Assembly: GCF_001428745.1 (NCBI RefSeq)
Contig: NZ_LMIO01000003.1
Span: 806,001-870,000, forward strand
Origin: Leifsonia sp. Root227
GTDB lineage: Bacteria; Actinomycetota; Actinomycetes; Actinomycetales; Microbacteriaceae
Reading direction: 5' to 3'
Length of the DNA stretch: 64,000 nucleotides
Below the pieces are notes generated by a model. That model saw only the letters and a program-made list of their open reading frames with translations. It made no database searches and was not told the origin of the DNA. Position 1 is the stretch's first letter. The number at the start of each line of letters is the position of its first letter. Below, in pieces: positions 8,354 to 15,778 of this stretch. Position numbers and translations under genes: made by a program.

Positions 8354-9379
8354 ATGAGTCCCATCATCGAGTTCCGCGACGTCTCGAAGGCGTTCCGCTC
8401 CGGCGACGCGACCATCACGGCGGTCGACGGGGTCAGCCTCGCGATCGAGCGCGGTGAGATCTTCGGCATCATCGGATACTCGGGGGCCGGGAAGAGCACG
8501 CTCGTCCGCCTCATCAACGCGCTCGAGCGGGCGACCTCCGGCAGCATCCTGATCGACGGCCAGGACATCACGCAGCTTCCCGAATCGAAGCTGCGTGCTG
8601 TCCGGGCCGGGATCGGGATGATCTTCCAGCAATTCAACCTGTTCCGCTCGCGCACGGTGTTCGGCAACGTCGCATACCCGCTCAAGGTGGCCGGCTGGCC
8701 GAAGGACAAGCGCTCGCAGCGCGTCGCAGAGCTGCTGGCGTTCGTCGGTCTCACCGACAAGGCCTGGGTTTACCCCGACCAGCTCTCCGGAGGGCAGAAG
8801 CAGCGCGTCGGCATCGCCCGTGCGCTCGCGACGAACCCGGCGATCCTGCTCGCCGACGAGTCGACGTCGGCGCTCGACCCGGAGACGACCGCGGATGTGC
8901 TGCGGCTCCTCAAGCGCGTCAACGACGAGCTCGGCGTCACCATCGTCGTCATCACGCACGAGATGGAGGTCGTCCGGTCGATCGCCGACCGCGTGGCCGT
9001 GCTCGACGCCGGCAGAGTCATCGAGACCGGCAGCGTGTTCGAGGTGTTCTCGTCGCCGCAGACCGGCACCGCGCAGCGCTTCGTCGGCACGGTCCTCAAG
9101 AACACGCCGGACGAGACGGAGGTGGAGCGCCTGCGCGGCAAGCACGCCGGGCGCATCGTCTCCGCGCGCATCCACGACGACGGCCGCCTCGGCGCGGTGC
9201 TGTCGGATGCGGTCGGCAGGCACAACGTGCGCTTCGAGATCGTCTACGGCGGCATCTCCGCACTGCAAGGCCGCTCCTTCGGCAGCCTCACCCTCGAGCT
9301 GATCGGCGACGATGCAGGGGTGGATGCGCTGATCGCAGACCTCCGCCAGGTCACCGAGGTCGAGGAGGTGGCGGCATGA
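8354..9379 (+). CDS. metN: Methionine ABC transporter ATP-binding protein
   Basis: 341 residues. Walker A GYSGAGKST (~37-45), Q-loop FQQFN, signature LSGGQKQR (~141), Walker B ILLADEST and switch His in VVITHE mark the ABC ATPase. The last ~90 residues form the NIL domain, which in MetN proteins binds methionine and inhibits transport when the cell is replete. The gene sits between metQ and metI; its stop overlaps the metI start by four bases (ATGA), suggesting coupled translation. Confidence 0.93.
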   Translation: MSPIIEFRDVSKAFRSGDATITAVDGVSLAIERGEIFGIIGYSGAGKSTLVRLINALERATSGSILIDGQDITQLPESKLRAVRAGIGMIFQQFNLFRSRTVFGNVAYPLKVAGWPKDKRSQRVAELLAFVGLTDKAWVYPDQLSGGQKQRVGIARALATNPAILLADESTSALDPETTADVLRLLKRVNDELGVTIVVITHEMEVVRSIADRVAVLDAGRVIETGSVFEVFSSPQTGTAQRFVGTVLKNTPDETEVERLRGKHAGRIVSARIHDDGRLGAVLSDAVGRHNVRFEIVYGGISALQGRSFGSLTLELIGDDAGVDALIADLRQVTEVEEVAA

Positions 9380-10035
9380 ACGACTGGAACACGCTCTGGC
9401 CGGTGTTCGTGCAGTCCATCGGGCAGACCCTGTGGATGGTCGTGGCGACCCTCGTCCTCGGCGGCATCCTCGGACTTGCGCTCGGCGTGCTGCTCTACAC
9501 GACGAGGCGCGGCGGGCTGCTGGAGAACCGTGCGCTCTCGGCCGTGCTGAATGTGTTGGTGAACTTCATCCGCCCGATCCCGTTCATCATCTTCATGACC
9601 GCGGTCGCCCCGCTGACGCAGCTCGTGCTCGGCACGTTCCTCGGCACGCCGGCGGCGATCTTCCCGATGACGATCGCGGCGACGTTCGGCATCTCCCGCA
9701 TCGTGGAGCAGAACCTGGTCACGATCGACCCCGGCGTGATCGAGGCGGCCCGCGCGATGGGGTCGAGCCCGTGGCGGATCATCACCACCCTGCTCATCCC
9801 GGAAGCCCTCGGGCCGCTGATCCTGGGATACACGTTCGTGTTCGTGGCGATCGTGGACCTGTCGGCCATCGCGGGCAGCATCGGCGGCGGAGGCCTGGGC
9901 GACTTCGCGATCTCGTACGGGTATCAGCGCTACAACTGGGCGGTGACCTGGATCGCGGTGATCACGATCGTGATTCTGGTGCAGGCCGCCCAATTCCTCG
10001 GCAACTGGCTGGCGCGGAAGGCGTTGCGCCGCTGA
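9376..10035 (+). CDS. metI: Methionine ABC transporter permease
   Basis: 219 residues with about five membrane segments and the MetI/BPD inner-membrane signature (Glu-Ala-Ala-Arg-Ala-Met-Gly-Ser-Ser, residues ~129-137) that docks on MetN. Last gene of the metQNI operon; ATG overlaps the metN stop. Its stop codon lies inside the left arm of a hairpin shared with the convergent citrate-synthase-like gene. Confidence 0.93.
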   Translation: MNDWNTLWPVFVQSIGQTLWMVVATLVLGGILGLALGVLLYTTRRGGLLENRALSAVLNVLVNFIRPIPFIIFMTAVAPLTQLVLGTFLGTPAAIFPMTIAATFGISRIVEQNLVTIDPGVIEAARAMGSSPWRIITTLLIPEALGPLILGYTFVFVAIVDLSAIAGSIGGGGLGDFAISYGYQRYNWAVTWIAVITIVILVQAAQFLGNWLARKALRR

Positions 10036-10064
10036 CGCCGGCGCTGTCGTGAGCGTGCGTCAGC
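10031..10064. terminator. Possible bidirectional terminator hairpin after metI
   Basis: GCTGACGC (10031-10038) and GCGTCAGC (10057-10064) form an 8-bp stem that spans both convergent stop codons (metI TGA and the TGA of the minus-strand gene). No T-run follows, so termination is only suggested. Confidence 0.35.
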
Positions 10065-11418
10065 CGACATAACGGCCGACGGGACGCAGGCGCAGCGGCG
10101 GCTGCTCGTACTCGTCGATGGCGTGCACGACCCAGCCGATGCTGCGCGCCGTGGCGAAGACGACCTCGCCCGCGTCCTCCGCCATGCCCGCCGCGAGCGA
10201 GAGCGCGCCGAGGGCCAGGTCGATGTTGGGGTGCAGGCCGGTGCGGCGGTGGACGATGGCGGCGACGTCGGCCGCAGCGTCGAGAGCGGCGGCGGTCGGC
10301 GGGGCGGCGGCATGCGGCGCGCTGGCGGTGGGAAACGGCACAGCGGTGGATGCGGCTGCCGGCTCCCGGAGCACCCCGAGCCTCCCGAGCATCCCGAGCA
10401 TCCCGAGCAGCGCCCGCGCCCGCGGATCGCCGTCCGGGTATAGCGCGTGGCCGAAGCCGGGCACGGGGCCGCGTCCGGCGACGACCGTGTCGGCCACGAC
10501 GCGCTCGGCCGGTTCCCCGGCGACGACGCGGGCGAGCATCCGGTGGGCCGCTCTGCTGGCGTTGCCGTGCAGGGGCGAGTCGAGGGCGCCGAGACCGGCC
10601 GTCACCACCGCGTACGGGTTGGCGCGGGCGGATGCGGCAGCGCGGGCCGCGAGCGTGGACACGGCGAGGTCGTGGTCGAGGAGGAGCACGAGCGCCGCGT
10701 TGAGGGCCGGGAGCGCGGTGGGCCCCGCGTCGGTCAGCGCTGCCCAGAGCCGCGCGGCCAGGGAAGATGGCGGACCGGGCGGACCTGGCTGACTCCGTGC
10801 TGCTGTGTCCGAGGCGCTCCGCACCGGCAGGGCCTCCACCATCCCCGCCACCAACCCCTCCGCCGCTCCCACCACGGCGGCGCGGTCGAGCGAATAGCGG
10901 AGCGGGTCAGCGGCCGCCAGGGCAGTCACGGCCACCTGCTGTCTATCGCGCGTCGTCGCCGCCGCAGGCAGCGCGTCGCCCACCCGCCGCGCGGCGTCGA
11001 GCCCTGGCCCGGCAGCGAAGGCCGCGCCAGCGTCCCAGTCGCCGGTCAGCGCCCAGTGGGCCACGGTCTCGAACGGTTCGCCGGTCAGCGAGGCGACGTT
11101 CCGTCCGCGATAGAACAGTTCGCCGTCCTCGATCAGCGCGAACGATGTCTCGACCACCATCAGTGGGCGGCCGTCCGAGTGCCCGTGCGGGCCGGAGGCG
11201 GGTCGCCTGCGCCGGTCGCCGGCGAAGCGCTCCACCTCCAGGGGGTCGAACGTCGAGCCATCCGGGGTGCGGATGCGGTCCAGCCGCCCGCGGGCCACAT
11301 ACGCGTACAGCGTCTCGATCTTGACCCCGAGGCGCTCGGCCGTCTGCTCGGCGGTGAGCCGGGGGAGTGCCCTGGCCTCCGCATCCCGTGGGGCATCCTC
11401 TGGCACGACCCGCTGCAC
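10060..11418 (-). CDS. Citrate synthase-like protein with N-terminal DNA-binding domain
   Basis: 452 residues. The first ~60 residues form an excisionase/MerR-like winged HTH (Leu-Thr-Ala-Glu-Gln-Thr-Ala-Glu-Arg-Leu-Gly-Val, then Tyr-Ala-Tyr-Val-Ala-Arg-Gly-Arg-Leu). The rest is a citrate-synthase fold: SPLHGNAS and GFGHALYPDGDPRAR carry the two active-site histidines, and Asn-Ile-Asp the aspartate. A Gly/Ala/Pro-rich insert of ~35 residues precedes the last part. Start chosen at GTG 11418 because GGAGG lies five bases upstream; ATGs at 11466-11478 are alternatives. It is divergent from a second citrate-synthase gene across a palindrome-rich 63-base gap. Autoregulation by a metabolic enzyme is inferred. 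Confidence 0.8.
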   Translation of the reverse strand: MQRVVPEDAPRDAEARALPRLTAEQTAERLGVKIETLYAYVARGRLDRIRTPDGSTFDPLEVERFAGDRRRRPASGPHGHSDGRPLMVVETSFALIEDGELFYRGRNVASLTGEPFETVAHWALTGDWDAGAAFAAGPGLDAARRVGDALPAAATTRDRQQVAVTALAAADPLRYSLDRAAVVGAAEGLVAGMVEALPVRSASDTAARSQPGPPGPPSSLAARLWAALTDAGPTALPALNAALVLLLDHDLAVSTLAARAAASARANPYAVVTAGLGALDSPLHGNASRAAHRMLARVVAGEPAERVVADTVVAGRGPVPGFGHALYPDGDPRARALLGMLGMLGRLGVLREPAAASTAVPFPTASAPHAAAPPTAAALDAAADVAAIVHRRTGLHPNIDLALGALSLAAGMAEDAGEVVFATARSIGWVVHAIDEYEQPPLRLRPVGRYVG

Positions 11419-11431
11419 GGCCACCTCCACA

Positions 11432-11450
11432 TTGACATGATCAACGTTGA
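11432..11450. promoter_or_regulatory. Candidate operator between divergent citrate-synthase genes
   Basis: The 63-base gap holds TTGACATGATCAACGTTGA at 11432-11450. It contains the perfect palindrome TCAACGTTGA (11441-11450) and an overlapping imperfect dyad TTGA-CATGA-TCAA, giving three half-sites at about nine- and six-base offsets. It lies between the start codons of both genes and is a natural target for the HTH domain of the minus-strand protein. TTGACA (11432-11437) could also serve as a -35 box for the + gene. Confidence 0.45.
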
Positions 11451-11481
11451 CGCACAGATGATCCATGCTCATGCTCATACT

Positions 11482-12699
11482 ATGCAGAACGACCGGATGA
11501 ACGACACCCTCATCGACGTGCCCCGCGGCCTCACCAACGTGGTCGCAGCGGAGACGGCGCTCGGCGACGTGCGCGGTCACGAGGGCTTCTATCACTACCG
11601 TCAGTACTCGGCGGTCGAGCTGGCGAGCGAGCGGAGCTTCGAGGAGGCCTGGCATCTGCTGCTGTTCGGCACGCTGCCCGACGGGGCAGAGCTGGTCGCC
11701 TTCCGGGAGCGGATCGCGCTGGCTCGCGCCATCCCAGACGAGGTCGCAGAGCTGCTCCCCGCCATCGCCCGTCTCACCGCAGACGCACCGGATGCGCTCG
11801 CCGGGGTGCGCATGGCGCTCGCGGCCGTCGCCGCCGCCGACCGCATCCGCCCGCTCTACGACGAGGGCGCGTACGCGAGGGTCGCCGACGCCATCCGGGT
11901 CAGCGCCGTAACCCCGGTGCTGCTCGCCGGCCTGCACGCGCTCGCCACCGGCCGCGTCCCGCTGCGCAGCCGCGACGACCTCGGGCACGTCGCCAACTAC
12001 CTCTACCTGGTGACAGGCGAGGCTCCGGATGCGCGCAGCGAGCACGCGGTGAGCGCGTACATGACCGCGGCGATCGACCACGGCTTCAACGCGTCGACGT
12101 TCACGGCGCGGGTGATCGCCTCCACCGGCGCCGATCTCGCCGCCGCGGTGACGGGCGCACTCGGCTCGCTCTCCGGGCCGCTGCACGGCGGCGCCCCGAG
12201 CAGAGCGCTGGACACGCTCGACGAGATCGCGACCCCTGACCGGATCGACGAGTGGGTGACGGCCACCGTGCAGCGTGGAGGCCGCATCATGGGCTTCGGG
12301 CACGCCGTGTATCGCACGGAGGACCCGCGGTCCAGGATGCTCCGCGGCATAGCGGAGGGGTTCGGCGGGGCGCGCGTGGAGTTCGCTGTGCAGGTGGAGC
12401 GCCGCGTGCAGGAGCTGCTGGCGGAGCTGAAGCCGGGCAGGGAGCTGCACACCAACGTCGAGTTCTACGCCGCGATCGTGATGGAGGCGTGCGGCATCCC
12501 TCGGTCGATGTTCACGCCGACGTTCGCCGCAGCGCGCGTGGTCGGCTGGACCGCCCACATCCTGGAGCAGGCGGCGGACGGCAAGATCGTGCGGCCGTCG
12601 TCGCGCTACGTCGGGCCGCCGGCACCGCAGCCGCTGCCGGCGCGCGTCCAGGGAGATCAGCCGGCGCGCGCCGCTGTCACGCCACCAGAGCGCCGATGA
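11482..12699 (+). CDS. Citrate/2-methylcitrate synthase family protein
   Basis: 405 residues, full-length citrate synthase fold. GPLHGGA (~234-240) and GFGHAVYRTEDPR (~272-284) carry the catalytic histidines; the usual catalytic Asp of the Asn-Val-Asp-Phe-Tyr motif reads Asn-Val-Glu-Phe-Tyr. Condenses acetyl-CoA (or propionyl-CoA) with oxaloacetate if active. The ATG at 11482 has no Shine-Dalgarno box; CATGCT six bases upstream suggests a leaderless start, and ATG 11497 is possible. The last 23 bases overlap the convergent DUF1772 gene. Confidence 0.85.
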   Translation: MQNDRMNDTLIDVPRGLTNVVAAETALGDVRGHEGFYHYRQYSAVELASERSFEEAWHLLLFGTLPDGAELVAFRERIALARAIPDEVAELLPAIARLTADAPDALAGVRMALAAVAAADRIRPLYDEGAYARVADAIRVSAVTPVLLAGLHALATGRVPLRSRDDLGHVANYLYLVTGEAPDARSEHAVSAYMTAAIDHGFNASTFTARVIASTGADLAAAVTGALGSLSGPLHGGAPSRALDTLDEIATPDRIDEWVTATVQRGGRIMGFGHAVYRTEDPRSRMLRGIAEGFGGARVEFAVQVERRVQELLAELKPGRELHTNVEFYAAIVMEACGIPRSMFTPTFAAARVVGWTAHILEQAADGKIVRPSSRYVGPPAPQPLPARVQGDQPARAAVTPPERR

Positions 12700-13141
12700 A
12701 CGACACGGCGCCGAGCAGCGACAGGGTGCCGCGAGCCGTGTTCGCGCGGCTCCAGCGTCGTTCGAAGGCCGCGTAACCCGCTCCGTCCCTGTCGGCCGCC
12801 AACCGGTTGTTGAGCGGCACGTTGACCGCCGCCGTCACCAGGAATGCCGCGACGCCGAGCACGCCGCCGACGATCGCGAGCACCGCCTCCATGGACGGAA
12901 GGCCGGGGAACGCGGCGAACACAGCGACCACCGAGGCGAGCGCTGAGCCGAGGAACACCACCATGAACGCCGAGCGCACCGCGAACACATTGATGCGGTT
13001 CATCGTGCCGGTGGCGTCCCTGGGATCGGCGCCGCGCAGAGCGGGCATCACCATCGTGGAGAAGCCGAGGTAGACACCGCCCGCTGCCGCGGTTGTGAGG
13101 GCGGCGATGCCGACGACGATCGCGAGGAAGGGGTCCGTCAT
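12677..13141 (-). CDS. DUF1772 four-helix membrane protein
   Basis: 154 residues with four predicted membrane helices (about 5-25, 53-75, 83-105, 133-152) and the Ala-Val-Asn-Val-Pro-Leu-Asn-Asn segment after the third helix, which is typical of DUF1772 (anthrone oxygenase-like) proteins. The in vivo role in bacteria is unknown. TACCCT lies exactly six bases before the ATG, indicating a leaderless transcript. The 3' end overlaps the convergent citrate synthase gene by 23 bases. Confidence 0.8.
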   Translation of the reverse strand: MTDPFLAIVVGIAALTTAAAGGVYLGFSTMVMPALRGADPRDATGTMNRINVFAVRSAFMVVFLGSALASVVAVFAAFPGLPSMEAVLAIVGGVLGVAAFLVTAAVNVPLNNRLAADRDGAGYAAFERRWSRANTARGTLSLLGAVSFIGALVA

Positions 13142-13147
13142 GCCTTG

Positions 13148-13153
13148 AGGGTA
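13148..13153 (-). promoter_or_regulatory. -10 element of leaderless DUF1772 gene
   Basis: On the minus strand TACCCT is followed by six bases and then the ATG at 13141. No ribosome-binding site is present. Confidence 0.5.
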
Positions 13154-13191
13154 GCGCGCGGAAGGTTCATCCTGGAGGGGAGGTGGTCGGG

Positions 13192-13842
13192 ATGCGCGGA
13201 GCGGTCAGACAGGTCGAGTGGGTCGGCGACGACGACCCGGAGCGGCTGGAGGCGGCCACGATCACCATCGCGGGCGACCGGCTGGATGCGCTCGGCACGT
13301 CGCGCACAGCGGACTACGTCACGAGCTGGTCGCTCGAGACGGGACAGGGCTGGGTGACGAGCAGACTGGACGTCGCCGTGTTTGGCCGTGGTTTCACCCG
13401 CCGCCTGGCTCTGGCACGGGATGCGCGCGGCCGGTGGACGAGCGACGTCGCCCAGAACGGCACGCGCCGTTTCCACGACGAGGAGCTTCCCGACCCAGGC
13501 ATCTCTTACGCGGATGCGGCGTCCGGCGCCCTCGACGGCGCTGACGACTGCGATCTCGCACTTTGCCCCGTCACGAACACCATGCCCATCCTGCGGCTCG
13601 GCGCCCACCAGCGCGCCGTGCAGGAGACCGCGTTCGTGATGGCGTGGGTGGCGCTGCCGTCGCTCGCGGTGGTCCGCAGCGAGCAGCTGTACAGCTCCGG
13701 TCCGTACGATCCAGAGGCCGGGCACGCTGTCGTCCGCTACAGCAGCGGGAGCAGGGACTTCACCGGCGACGTCACAGTGGATCAGGACGGCGTGGTCATC
13801 GACTACCCGCAGCTCGCCCGCCGCATCCGCACGCGGGGCTAG
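13192..13842 (+). CDS. Putative glycolipid-binding domain protein
   Basis: 216 residues, soluble, beta-rich. The Asp-Cys-Asp-Leu-Ala-x-Cys-Pro-x-Thr-Asn-Thr-Met-Pro-Ile-Leu-Arg segment (~118-134) is the hallmark of the putative glycolipid-binding family (PF06475 type) found in actinobacteria and bacilli. The GGAGGGGAGG box ends nine bases before ATG 13192, so this start is preferred over GTG 13183. Ligand and pathway are unknown. Confidence 0.75.
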   Translation: MRGAVRQVEWVGDDDPERLEAATITIAGDRLDALGTSRTADYVTSWSLETGQGWVTSRLDVAVFGRGFTRRLALARDARGRWTSDVAQNGTRRFHDEELPDPGISYADAASGALDGADDCDLALCPVTNTMPILRLGAHQRAVQETAFVMAWVALPSLAVVRSEQLYSSGPYDPEAGHAVVRYSSGSRDFTGDVTVDQDGVVIDYPQLARRIRTRG

Positions 13843-13870
13843 CCACGCGGCCAGAGCGAGAGCCCGACTG

Positions 13871-15253
13871 CTACGGCGTCGGCGCCAGTGCGTCGTACTT
13901 CCGGAACGCGCCCTGCACGCGCACCACCGTGGCGACCAGCACCATGATGATGAGGCCGCCGAGCAGGGGAGGGAACCACAGGGCACCGGTGAGCGCGAGC
14001 AGGCCGATGTACAGGTCGCCGAGACGCGGGCCGCCGGTGACGACGACGGTGAAGACGCCCTGCAGCCTGCCGCGCATCGCATCGGGGGCGGACGCCTGCA
14101 GGATGGTCATGCGGAAGATCGAACTGATGTTGTCCGCGGCGCCGGAGCCCGCCAGGAGCAGCGCGGCGATGATGAGGGCGGGCAGATTCGCGTCTGCGAA
14201 GTTCTGACCGCTGCTGCCGAGGCCGGAGAACGCGATCACCGCCAGCACGATCCCGAAGCCCAGGATGCACGCACCGTAGACGACGATCGCCCTCCCGACT
14301 GCCCGCCCCTGCCAGCGCACGTGGCCGAGCCGCCCGGAGAACACGCTGGACAGCAGGGTTCCGACCGCGCCGGCGGCCGTGAGGATGCCGACCGTCACCG
14401 GCCCGCCGCCGATCAGCAGGGCACCGACGGCGGGGAACAGGGCGCGTGGCTGGCCGAAGGTCATCGCGATCAGGTCGAGCACGAACGTCATGGACAGGTT
14501 CGGCGCCGTCTTGAGGAATCGCAGCCCGTCGAGCACTCCGGCGAAGCCCGCCCGCTGCCGCTCGCCCTCCGGGACGATCTTCGGCAGCGTGAAGATGCCG
14601 AGGAACGCCGCAGTGAAGAGCAGCACGTCCACCGTGTACGTCCAGCTGATGCCGACGCTCGCGACCAGGAGTCCGGCGAGAGCGGGGCCGATGGTCACCT
14701 GCACGCCGAAGCCGATACCGCCGAGCGCGCTCGCCGCGGGCAGCAGCCTGGCGGGGAGCAATCGCGGCGTGATGGCCTGCCTGGTGCCTCCGATGACGAT
14801 GGTGGCGACGGCGTTGATGGTGGTGAGGATGTAGAGCGGCCACACCACTTGGATGTCCAGCCAGGCGAAGGTGGCGATGCCGGCGGTCGACACCCACGCC
14901 ACGATGGCGGTGACGAGGGCGACCAGGCGGCGGTCGAACGCATCCGCCAGCACGCCGCCGTACAGACCGAACACCACCATCGGCAGCAGCGCGAACAGCG
15001 CGACGGCCGAGACCGCGAGGGTCGAATGCGTGAGGTCGTAGATGTGCAGGCCGACGGCGACGACGGTCATCTGACCGCCGATGCCCGCGATCGAGCCGCC
15101 CAGCCAGAGCCTGGCGAACGCGGGAGATTCCCTCAGCGGGGTGAGGTCGACGAAGTGACGGCGACGCGCGAGCGTCGTATCGTCTGGCTCCTGTGGGTCG
15201 CGCGCGTCAGCGCCGTTCGATTCGGTGCGGGAGCCGGTCGGCTCGCCGTTCAG
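13871..15253 (-). CDS. MFS transporter (start codon unresolved, possibly CTG)
   Basis: Twelve-helix major facilitator with the Asp-Ala-Phe-Asp-Arg-Arg loop after helix 2, resembling enterobactin/macrolide-exporter-like carriers. The first conventional start (ATG 15070) would cut off half of helix 1. The reading frame upstream still codes an MFS-like N-terminus (Pro-Leu-Arg-Glu-Ser-Pro-Ala-Phe-Ala-Arg-Leu-Trp-Leu-Gly), yet contains no ATG, GTG or TTG up to the preceding gene. A CTG at 15253-15251 overlaps the upstream stop as CTGA, like the ATGA couplings elsewhere here. It gives 460 residues and is used as the best estimate. The substrate is unknown. Confidence 0.8.
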   Translation of the reverse strand: MNGEPTGSRTESNGADARDPQEPDDTTLARRRHFVDLTPLRESPAFARLWLGGSIAGIGGQMTVVAVGLHIYDLTHSTLAVSAVALFALLPMVVFGLYGGVLADAFDRRLVALVTAIVAWVSTAGIATFAWLDIQVVWPLYILTTINAVATIVIGGTRQAITPRLLPARLLPAASALGGIGFGVQVTIGPALAGLLVASVGISWTYTVDVLLFTAAFLGIFTLPKIVPEGERQRAGFAGVLDGLRFLKTAPNLSMTFVLDLIAMTFGQPRALFPAVGALLIGGGPVTVGILTAAGAVGTLLSSVFSGRLGHVRWQGRAVGRAIVVYGACILGFGIVLAVIAFSGLGSSGQNFADANLPALIIAALLLAGSGAADNISSIFRMTILQASAPDAMRGRLQGVFTVVVTGGPRLGDLYIGLLALTGALWFPPLLGGLIIMVLVATVVRVQGAFRKYDALAPTP

Positions 15254-15678
15254 AACCGGGGCTTCTTGCTCAGTGCGACAGCTGCGGTGGAAAAGACGAC
15301 GCCGGCGAGCATGATCGTGACCGTGACGCCCTGCAGCAGCGTCTGCCAGAACGGCTCGAACGGGGTGACGGACACCCAGAGCCAGAGCACGGCGCCGATG
15401 AGCGTGATGACGTAGCTGAACGTCTTGCTCGCGTACAGCGCGTTGAGCGACACGACGGTGCCGGCCACGAAGACCTGGAAGAGCGGGAGGAAGGCCCCTG
15501 GGTCGCCGCTCCAGGTGAAGACGAGGCTGATCACGAAGAAGACCGCGGAGACCAGCACGACGATGGTCGCGAGGAGCTTGCCGAGCGGACCGGGCAGAAC
15601 GGCGCTCAGGCTGCGGACAAGGCTGCCGTGCTCGTCGTCGACATCGGCGGTGCGGGGTTCTTCAACGTGTGTGCTCAC
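15250..15678 (-). CDS. Four-helix membrane protein of unknown function
   Basis: 142 residues: an acidic N-terminal 35 residues, then four hydrophobic segments (about 36-58, 66-84, 90-107, 114-134) and a short basic tail. I do not recognise a named family. It overlaps the start of the MFS gene and is probably co-transcribed with it. GTG 15678 is chosen because TAGGAT (15686-15691) sits seven bases before it, implying an almost leaderless message. Confidence 0.65.
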   Translation of the reverse strand: MSTHVEEPRTADVDDEHGSLVRSLSAVLPGPLGKLLATIVVLVSAVFFVISLVFTWSGDPGAFLPLFQVFVAGTVVSLNALYASKTFSYVITLIGAVLWLWVSVTPFEPFWQTLLQGVTVTIMLAGVVFSTAAVALSKKPRF

Positions 15679-15685
15679 GTCCACG

Positions 15686-15691
15686 ATCCTA
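15686..15691 (-). promoter_or_regulatory. -10 element of the membrane protein-MFS operon
   Basis: TAGGAT on the minus strand, seven bases before GTG 15678. Confidence 0.4.
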
Positions 15692-15766
15692 GCGCCGCAC
15701 CCCCGCCAGTCAGAAAAACGGCGCGGCTGTGGTGACTGCTCGAAAGAGGACGCGAGTGGCCGGGGA

Positions 15767-15772
15767 TATGGT
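15767..15772 (+). promoter_or_regulatory. -10 element of PAP2-DAGK gene
   Basis: TATGGT ends six bases before the ATG at 15779, consistent with a leaderless transcript. Confidence 0.5.
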
Positions 15773-15778
15773 GAAGGC

